Shown here piece after piece: positions 55,470-64,000 of a stretch of 64,000 bases of DNA. The number at the start of each line of letters is the position of its first letter. The stretch's first letter is position 1. The stretch is from the NCBI RefSeq assembly GCF_963676685.1, contig NC_092345.1, positions 74,699,960 through 74,763,959 on the forward strand, read 5' to 3'. The position numbers and the translations under genes were made by a program. Under the pieces are notes generated by a model. That model was given only the letters and a program-made list of their open reading frames with translations, ran no database searches and was not told where the DNA came from. The stretch comes from Mytilus edulis (taxonomy: Eukaryota > Mollusca > Bivalvia > Mytilida > Mytilidae).

Positions 55470-56785
55470 GTATGGAAGCTACCCGAAGGTCTTACGATGG
55501 CAACACGACTTCGTGAAGACCTCGTAATCCCGTCGTGTTGCCATCGAACAAAAGTACGAAGGCGACAAGATGGAACTACGACGGCAATAAATCCAGCTAA
55601 ATGTAAGTTAATTTTCGCGCTAAATTACATTTAAAGATATGCACTGGTCAGTCTAATACGACAGTTAAGAAAGACGTTCACAAAACATGGAGCTCATATC
55701 ATATGATTCTATGAGAACAAGAAAGTCGACAACGTTGTTTCTATTAATTCAAATGGAACAAGAAGAGCAGCTATTACAGGCTCAGGATTTACTTTTACAA
55801 GTAAAATATTATTTTTTGTCAATTTTTCATTTCAAGTAACATAATGAAAATCATAAACGCGCCTCGTACACCAACACTGCAGGTACACGTATATAGGGAA
55901 AACAACTTTTTCTTCATTCTTCTGATTTTTTATGTATCGTCTGAGTTGTTGTCACACGAATGGTTTCTCCATAACCATTTTGTTTTCTATATCAATTATG
56001 TCATATTTTGCCGCATTTGTTGCTTTCCCAACATCCTTCCTTTTGTCTATATTATTATGATATTCTCCTGGAAAGAGCTCTTTTTGAATAGAAGGGATCA
56101 ACGAACCCATTACCTTACCTTTAAGATAGATCAGTAAACATGGGCATAATTATGGGTGATTATTCAGACTAATACACACATTTTACAGTTCAAACAAGGC
56201 AATGCCGAGCGTGGCATCCCCTCGTATGTAAAATATTGGGGACAAATATGAACACTATATTTGTATATGACACATGCAGAAAATGTATTATGCTATTTCA
56301 AGGAGGAAAACAAGTCCATCTGCATGACCTTGACCTTTGGCCTTGAACGTAAAAAATGTCAGATCATTACAAGGAGGAACAATATACCAAATGATCAAAC
56401 AATTTAAAACGCGTGATGCCTTCGACATATAATTTAAAAGCATCGTAAGCTGTACACGACGTCTTTTAGACATCGTATGGCCATCGCGCCATCATCGTAA
56501 TCCATCGTGTAGCCTTCGTAATCCATCGTGTAGCCTTCGTGATCCATCGTGTAGGCTTCGGCTGAGATATGAAGCTTAAATACCCGTCTTCGGTTAACCT
56601 TCGTATGTCCACCTTTTGTTATCGTATATAATTTCGGCACCATCGTATAGACTTCGTTATTCATCGTACTTGCTTCGGTCACTTTTTGGTATTTTAACGA
56701 GATCGGGACCAACTTCGTACGAACTTACAATATTCGAATTCGGGTGTCCATCGTATATAAAAATCGGGACAGTGTGACGCGGGCA
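55470..56785 (+). mobile_element. H element copy 3 (left end missing)
   Basis: Matches copy 2 from GCTACCCGAAGGTCTTACGA onward and ends with the intact terminus GTGTGACGCGGGCA followed by TAA. The left arm and terminus are absent. The internal MELISYDSMRTRKSTTLFLL frame is still open for 50 codons. Internal deletions differ from copies 1 and 2. Confidence 0.78.
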
Positions 56786-57339
56786 TAAATGAAACCTGCA
56801 ACACTATGGAATTTTTGTAACTGCAGAATGCATTGTATATTAAAGTCAACATACTATACATCGGGCTGGAGAGTTAGTCTGCGGGTAGTGCACACATCAA
56901 TAAGCAGATCCCACATTTTGATAAAAAGTGGAAGTAACGTAAACACAAGAGGAATGTAGTTACCATTTTACACCCAAGTATCGGATAATTAACTGTGCCA
57001 TTTATGAAAATATCAGTTATCATTACATAGACGATCATAGACATTTCGAGGCGGTGAAACATAAAAATACGATTCCGACATCATCATCTTTCACTAAGGT
57101 GAAATTTTCATTTTTTTTTATATCTAGTATATTGTAGATATAAGATCAGAACCTTTGGGTATAAAAATATGAAATAAATAATTTTTCTAACATAATTATA
57201 TTCAAATATTGATAATTTACTACCAGGTAAATTTTCGGAAAAGTAATAAAATACAATTTCTGGAAACGTATACTTAAAGTTTCCGGAAACGTAGTATTGG
57301 ACTTTTTAAAAATTTGAGGAAATGCAATACGCCCGAGTT

Positions 57340-57555
57340 AATCATGTTTTTTTTAGATCTCGACCTTTCACATTTACCTCTAGCCAATATAGAAAAAACA
57401 AACACACAACAATACACACAGTAAAACTTAGTTTAAAAATGGTCCGAGTCCGATGTCAGAATAGGTAACAAAAGAAGCTATACAAAATGTCAATGATACA
57501 TAAGTTAACAAAGGAGGATTACAAGCAGTCACTGACATGACAGCTATCATCCAAA
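57340..57555 (-). repeat. P-family repeat, reverse diverged copy
   Basis: TTTACCTCTAGCCAATATAG, GTCCGAGTCCGATGTCAGAA and CACTGACATGACAGC follow the reverse P order of 40500-40710. Confidence 0.65.
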
Positions 57556-57562
57556 GAATGAT

Positions 57563-57754
57563 TTGTCGGTTAAGTTTGATAATCTTCCTTACGGACTTGT
57601 TCTTTTACATTTATCTGAAAGGTCAGAAAAGTATAGAATACAAGTAGAACGTGTAGATACGTCAAAGGTTCTTATTCGTTTTCGTGAGAAACGGGTAGAG
57701 AATGATGTAGATTGGATGTACTCTTTACGATCAATGAAATGTTTTGATATGTAA
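57563..57754 (+). other. Unrecognised open frame, possible exon remnant
   Basis: Reads LPYGLVLLHLSERSEKYRIQ, then VERVDTSKVLIRFREKRV and a stop. The composition is protein-like (charged, alternating), unlike the T-rich chance frames nearby. It has no ATG at its start, no clear acceptor and no family I recognise. Confidence 0.2.
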
Positions 57755-58364
57755 ATCTAATTTACATCGCCATTTGAGTTGACAGATTGACAATATCTCT
57801 GAAGTCCAATTTTGATTGTTGATAAAATAAATCAATAATGGTTTTAAATGAGATTTTAACAAATGTACCGAAAACTAAGTAATAATACGTTGTTGTGATT
57901 TAACTTATTTAATTATATATCAAATACAGTACTTTTTTTATTTTTTTGGAATTCTAAAGGAATATATAGAACAGAACTTTGATTTTTTTCAGAATTTTGT
58001 TCATTGATAAGTGTTGTGTATATTTTGAGATTCCAAGTAAATTGTCAATATCCAGTTCATTTATCAATATTTGGATATGGATTATACACCAATGCTTTTC
58101 AAAAAAGATAATGTTTACAAGGATGAAATACTCATTTTTTGCTCCACAACAAATTGAATAATACATACAAAAAATAATTACTAAGTAATGTAAAGGACAC
58201 ATATCAAGATTGAGGTTTATGTAGTGATTTTCTAAAAAAATCTTATTGTGCATGCATTTAGCTTCCAACACTCGAACATGGGACAACATACATTTCAAAC
58301 TTAAATGTTTTCTTTCAAGACCTCTTGCTACGGAAAAATAATCAAATTCAAACCATCTTGTATT

Positions 58365-58978
58365 ATTTGTGAAGAATGGTTTTCTTCACAAATAATACAA
58401 GATGGTTTTGAAGTAAAGATTATATGTGCTGTCTAAATAACGTGTCATTCTATTTGTCTTTTAAAGTTATTACTTTTACTGTTCCGTCTTTTTTTGGTAA
58501 TACACAATGTACCCATTTGACGTGGCTCGGTACTTGTACATTCTGTCATTATAGCTATTGTGCAATGGTAAATTTGTGAATTCGTGCTTTTCGTTTTTGC
58601 TGATGTACTTTGTCTATGTGCTTTTGTTTTACTTTGTTGACATATTTGCTTGTTTTAAAGTGATTCAGGTTAGAACACAATGTTGACTGCTGTACCTTTA
58701 TTTTTAACATGTTTACCTATTGTGTCTGTTTGCTTTGTTTACACATTGTTTTCAATTTTATCGAATTTTATGCAACTGTCATACAAATGAGGGGTTAGGC
58801 AATCACACCAGGTTTAATCCGCAATGTACTTCATAAAAAAAAAATGCATGTAAAGAGTAGAGACAGTTCTTATCCATTCGTTTGATGTGTTTGAGCTTTT
58901 GATTTTGCTATTTTATTAGGGACTTTCGATTTTAAATTTTCCTCGGAATTTGGTATTCTTGTTATTTTACTTTTTCAT
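58365..58978 (+). repeat. L-family retroelement 3' region, long copy
   Basis: CACAAATAATACAAGATGGT, GGTACTTGTACATTCTGTCA, ATGCAACTGTCATACAAATG and the CCTCGGAATTTGGTATTCTT end, parallel to 33790-34660. Confidence 0.7.
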
Positions 58979-58979
58979 C

Positions 58980-61020
58980 TCTAGAAGATGACAGAAAAAA
59001 ATATTGTTTTTAATCCAAGAGATATGCTCATTATTCGATGAACCCTTTTGGATTATCTACAGAATATTCTTTTCCTTCATATGTTTTACTTAAAATTGAA
59101 TATTTACTGCTAATATATTCTTATATTTGAACATATGCCTATGATAAGTATCATTAAATTAAGTTGTGTAAGGATTGACATATCATTATCGTTAATCTGA
59201 TGATTGTTACTACCTTGCCACCAACAGTGATTAATGTCTTCATATTTTTTACATAAAATTATAAAAAAAAAATACTGTTAAGATTAATACGAAAAAGATA
59301 AGGATAGTTAAAAATCATTTAAATGATTTATCAATCATAATTTAAATAACATTCTCACGTATATGTTGTCGAAGGTGGTCCTGACAATTTCAACGAACGT
59401 AAAAAAAACTTGTACATACAAGCGATTATAATGTTTTAGGATTCTAGTTGTTTCACAAGGACAAATAATTTTCTTTGTGACTTTGATATCAAAGTTACAT
59501 ATTGCTCGGGATGATATTCATCCTGGCCTTATATAAGTTACTTTTTGCTAATTTGCAAGCGACCTTTTAGACTCTGGTTGGTACTTTTCTCATTGACACA
59601 TCTCCTTTTTTTATATTATATTATTGTTTTTGGATTTGAATAGGATGGTGGTAAAGTGAGTTAACTACACAATTGTTTGAAGTCAAACATGTTTTTTCGA
59701 ACAACAAAGTTAATAATTTTAACTAACGATCTTACAAGTATCTTCATACTGACTGTCTGACAAGTATCATTGCATAGCACACTTATATAGTGCTGATGTT
59801 CTGATAACTTTAACTATCATGCCGATCACACTGATTTGTTAAGAAATATCACTATACTGAGATTCCAACACATATATACTATCAGTATACTGAGGTGTCA
59901 TGTTACACAGAAAACAAATTATTTACCAATGAATTTCGTTATTAACAACATACATTTATATTATAATTTTAATATAGGAAATCAACACTCGAATATTTGT
60001 TCTCCTAATATCCTTGATAACCGTGGACAACAAACAAATAATAAATTCAAGGGTTCATATTCTGATAAAACGATTTTGTCGAAATAAACATGTTTCTAAT
60101 TTCCTTGGTTCTGTGACTTCGAACGCTAATTAGAAATAAAATGTAATTTCATTTATATATATATTATCATTTAAAATCATGATGTCTATTTTATCAATAA
60201 AAGATATGACTATATTGTCATTTATTTATTTGATAAGTTTCAAGGTTATTAGCTGTCATGGTTGATTTATATGCTTCAATTATGATAAATTCCAAATTAT
60301 GAAGAAAACTAACGGTTAACCTCCTAATACAAAGTTGTTCCTAGACGCCTCTGTCTACTTTTTGTGCTTCATTTGTTTACCCTTTTCCATGTATTGCGGG
60401 CGTATTAGTGTTGAAGTAAATAATCTTTTAAATCGCTCTTGATTAATTTGCAAAACTGAAGATCCAACTCAACGAAGCAGAATTTGATATTTGTGATGTT
60501 TAATCTTTTTGACTAGAAAAAGAGGGATCATATATGGAATAATAACTCAAAACACCAAATCCCTACAATCATGTACTTTACGAATATAATGCAAAGTAAT
60601 CTTTTTATTCTTCTTCCTTTTTGTCCTGTGGCGCCTTAAACACCATTGTATGTTAAAGGAGATTCCTAAGCTGTTGACACCTAAATCATGTTTGTTAAAA
60701 CTTTATTTACAAAAGTAGCAAACGGGATTGAACACTAGTTATTACAACATTCGTGACATCCTCTCCCTATACAGATATCAACATAAAATACATTTGATAA
60801 TGACAACAACACAACAGGAATGTATTTATTACACACTATACATATATATATATTTATTTAATAAGCATTAAATGTTTGATATGACATAATTGATATTTTA
60901 GTCTTTGGTTCATGAACTTTTATTTGTTGTTTTTGACTTTGAACAAGGTACCAGTAACTGTGTGTCGTGATGCATGGGTGTATAAATACCCTGCAACATC
61001 CGATACGTGTTTTTGTCAAG
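58980..61020. other. AT-rich intergenic DNA
   Basis: No gene seen. A short S-type fragment lies near 59555-59615 (TTTTCTCATTGACACATCTCC) and a TA run near 60842. Confidence 0.45.
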
Positions 61021-61024
61021 CTCT

Positions 61025-61435
61025 TTCAACTGATTTTTATAGTTTGTTCTTATGTTGAACTATTACACCCTTTGTTCCATGTTAGATGAGGGTTTTGATA
61101 CATTCAAACATATTACCCCACCACATTCTGTATGTGCCTATACCAAGTCAAGAGTCAGTTGGTCAGTTGTTGTCGCTGTTTCATGTCTGTCATATTTGTT
61201 TTTCGTAAATTGTTTTGTTATGAATGAACCGTTATTTTTCACAATTCAATTATAATTCAATATATTTGTTATGTAGGTGCCTTTAATTATCCGACTATAT
61301 AGGGTATGGGTTTTTCCCTATTTCAAGATCAAACGGTTGCCTACAGCTGTTAACGGTACATCCATTCCATTTGAACAATGTTGGATAGTTGTCTCATGGG
61401 CATTACTATCATACATCCTTATTTTTATATAAACA
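61025..61435 (+). repeat. S-family SINE-like repeat, near full length
   Basis: CACCACATTCTGTATGTGCC, TACCAAGTCAAGAGTC, GGTCAGTTGTTGTCGCTG, CTATATAGGGTATGGGTTTT and ATAGTTGTCTCATGGGCATT. Diverged but collinear with 44735-45060. Confidence 0.7.
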
Positions 61436-61814
61436 GAAGATAAAAAAGGCAATTAGATATGAAATATAAGACAAGACTGGACTGGAGTAATGTGTTTTGA
61501 AGTAGGAAGTATAAAACGATTCTTTAGTTTCGGTAACAAAAATGATCTGATGAGTGTTTCAGTTGTTGTAGCCACAATTCTTGAGTTGTTTTTTATTTGT
61601 TTGTTTTGTTTTGTTTTGTTTATATCGCGACATCGCTGACTATGATTATAAGTGAAATTTACTTGCATTAGTAACACGATTGTTGCGGCTAGTTTAGCAG
61701 GAACTTTCGGCAAACCCCAGGTCTTGCTTGTTTGTGGTTTGGTTCGTGTTTGTTAACATTTTGTTGTTATGTGTGGTTTTTCCATTGCTGAAAAATCAAA
61801 ATACATAATGTAAA

Positions 61815-61875
61815 AAGTAAAATCACAAAAATACTGAACTCCGGGGAAAATTCAATCGGAAAGTCCCTAAGCTAC
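61815..61875 (-). repeat. L-family 3' end, reverse fragment
   Basis: AAATCACAAAAATACTGAAC and GGGGAAAATTCAATCGGAAA. Confidence 0.7.
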
Positions 61876-61879
61876 ATAA

Positions 61880-64000
61880 CCACAACAAACATTTTTACAA
61901 CCACTGCGCACACAGAATAATAACTAGGAATAGAACACTACAGATCACATCAAGAAATGAATTAAATTGGTCATGCGGATAATTATGGACGAACAGTACA
62001 ATTCAATTTGATGAACAGAAGCAAAATATCAAAACGTACTCGTAATATAATAAAAAAAATATTTAGAGAGTAAAAGTATTTGTTAACACCAAAAAGGATC
62101 GTACAAAGATTCAGAAAAAAATGACCAGCGTTTTTTTTTTAATGTTTGTTCTTGATAAAAGTTGACAACAAAGCAAAGCATTTAGAAAAGGTTCAATATA
62201 CTGATGATATATATTCTGTCTTGATAAACATGTTTTTAATTTTCTCGGTTCTGTGAATCTGAATGATAAATAGTAGATTAAATTTCATTTTTCCTCATTT
62301 AATATTATCATTTCCAAATCGAGAAATATTACCTTCAAAGAAAAAATTGATTGAACTGTCATTCATTTAATTGACGAGCATTAGATATTACAGATTTCAG
62401 AATCAAACTAATTTAACTATCAAGATGTCTAAATCGATCCAATGACTTTATTAAAGACTGCGGTCTAACAATTCCTTAAAGTATCAACAAATGTTAAGGA
62501 AAAGAAATGAGTATTTTCCGTTGTATTAATGATGTTTGAAAGGTTGTTAATATTGTCCTGTAACGAAGGGTAGAAATAGATAATTTGAAATTAATATAAT
62601 GATGTGGAGCTTTTTCTCACGATTTTTCATTGCGGGTGAAAACTGAATATGCATCTGTCTTTCTTATAATTATTCAATCTTAACATCACATGTGAAACAT
62701 TTCTTATTGATATCAAAGAAGTTAATATAGTTATCTCGATTCATGCAAATGCTGAACTATTGTTATACGTGTATATAGTCCTATATAAATAAACCCGCCT
62801 TCGCGTGGAGCATTGTTTCGCTGCGTTGAATACCCATTGATGGCCTTGTGCTATTTTCTACTACTTGGTCATGTTGTTATCTCTTTGACATATTCCAATT
62901 TTTCATTTTCTATCATATTTTCAATACAGCGGTCGCATAAACATATGTTGTAGCCTGTTTCATTACAGAAGTAGTATAAACAATTGTGTTGCCTGTTTCA
63001 ATACGCCAATACAGCGATAGTATTACATATGCTGTAGTCTTAAAATGATGTCCCGAATCTGTAATATATATTTGAAACTTATTATCTCACAACAAACAGT
63101 CGACCAATAAAGTAGAAACAAATGTTCGTCTTCTGTGTTTGGCATATAAAATATGAATTTTGCTATAAGACATTTTGTGGATGTCCAATAAAAAGCATGG
63201 TTTTAATTCGTTGTTCTTGTTTACAGAAAATACTTCAATTTATAATACATGATAATAAGATTGCTAAAAGAAGGCAGCATATAATCAATTGCAATAAAAT
63301 ACACAAATGTGAGGTAGATTGGTATAAGCAAGTATAGCTGAATATCTACAAAGCTCAATACACAGAAAAGTATAATTGGTTAGAATTTAAAATAAGGAAG
63401 AATAATCTAAAATTATCATTATCGGCAGAATAAAATATTGAAATATTCACTGATTGAAGCGAGCACATATTAATAAATAAAGAAAAAGTAAGGAACAATT
63501 TTGAAAACTCTGTACGTGTAGATAATGCCATTAACATTCAACTTTGTCATATATTTTCTCCTTTTTTTTAAATTGTATTTTTATGGCATTTGTGCTGAAT
63601 GTTGGTTTGATACTAGCTATTGTTCTAAATAAGTATCACTTCACGTCTGACACAAAAAAAAAACACATATTAAGGGATTATTTTTATCAGATTGATCTCT
63701 AAATTGGCAAAACTATGATGTACATAAAAAAAGTTTACATAAAAATAAGTACTTTTTAAAATGCATCATCAATAGTGTTTCTATAATATATTTTGTTCCT
63801 AGTACGTAGTTTATTTCATTCATGACGAACGTTCGCTGCGCCTAGATATTAGACTGTTTACACATGCAGATTAGCTGAAAGTTTGACTTGCAGAAATTAC
63901 TAAACATAATGAGTTAAAGCATAGGGATACCTATTCAAATTATCTTAATCAACATCTCAAAAATTAATCGACCACAGTATCCTTAACCAGGATCAAAGTA
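61880..64000. other. AT-rich intergenic DNA to window end
   Basis: No gene seen. One decayed P fragment at about 62810-62915 (TGTTATCTCTTTGACATATT). The remaining frames are short and lack splice support. Confidence 0.45.

Overview
This 64 kb window is AT-rich eukaryotic DNA: intron-split genes in a background crowded with dispersed repeats. Several repeat families match sequences I recall as very common in marine mussels (genus Mytilus), such as the unit containing CCCAAGTCAGGAGCCTCTGG and the unit ending in CACATCTTCTTTTTTATA. A bivalve, probably Mytilus, is therefore the best guess. This rests on recall, not on a database search. No prokaryotic operon, rRNA, tRNA or CRISPR array is visible.

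Genes. Three spliced genes can be assembled by joining exons whose splice sites and phases agree. (1) A 12-exon plus-strand gene (17575-29971) encodes a 436-residue class I/II PLP-dependent aminotransferase with all the expected active-site residues and a poly(A) signal. (2) and (3) Two minus-strand genes flank it (A, 8478-11362; B, 32041-35282). They encode paralogous small single-pass membrane proteins with a conserved transmembrane exon (Gly-x-x-Gly plus a buried Arg) and a cytoplasmic tail carrying two PPxY motifs. Gene A is divergent from the aminotransferase and gene B is convergent with it. The 5' ends of A and B are uncertain. I do not recognise their family, and they are the best candidates here for undescribed genes.

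Layout. 1-6 kb: a recent 2.77 kb tandem duplication whose junction repeat is a visible recombination hybrid. 7.2-8.3 kb: a DNA-transposon-like element with inverted arrays of a TTTGCGCTTT motif. 8.5-11.4 kb: gene A. 12-17 kb: direct repeats, a hairpin element and a reverse SINE-like copy. 17.6-30 kb: the aminotransferase, whose introns hold at least five mobile-element insertions. 32-35.3 kb: gene B. 35.9-36.9 kb: a 353 bp tandem array. 38-58 kb: nested repeats, including decayed reverse-transcriptase fragments, a possible piggyBac fragment, a 124 bp near-perfect palindrome with a 9 bp target duplication, and two related families of long-TIR elements filled with CGAT-type motifs. 58-64 kb: a LINE-like 3' end, a SINE-like copy and otherwise unannotated AT-rich DNA.

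The labels T, M1, R, S, P, L, D, H, K and Q are mine, used only to link copies within this window.
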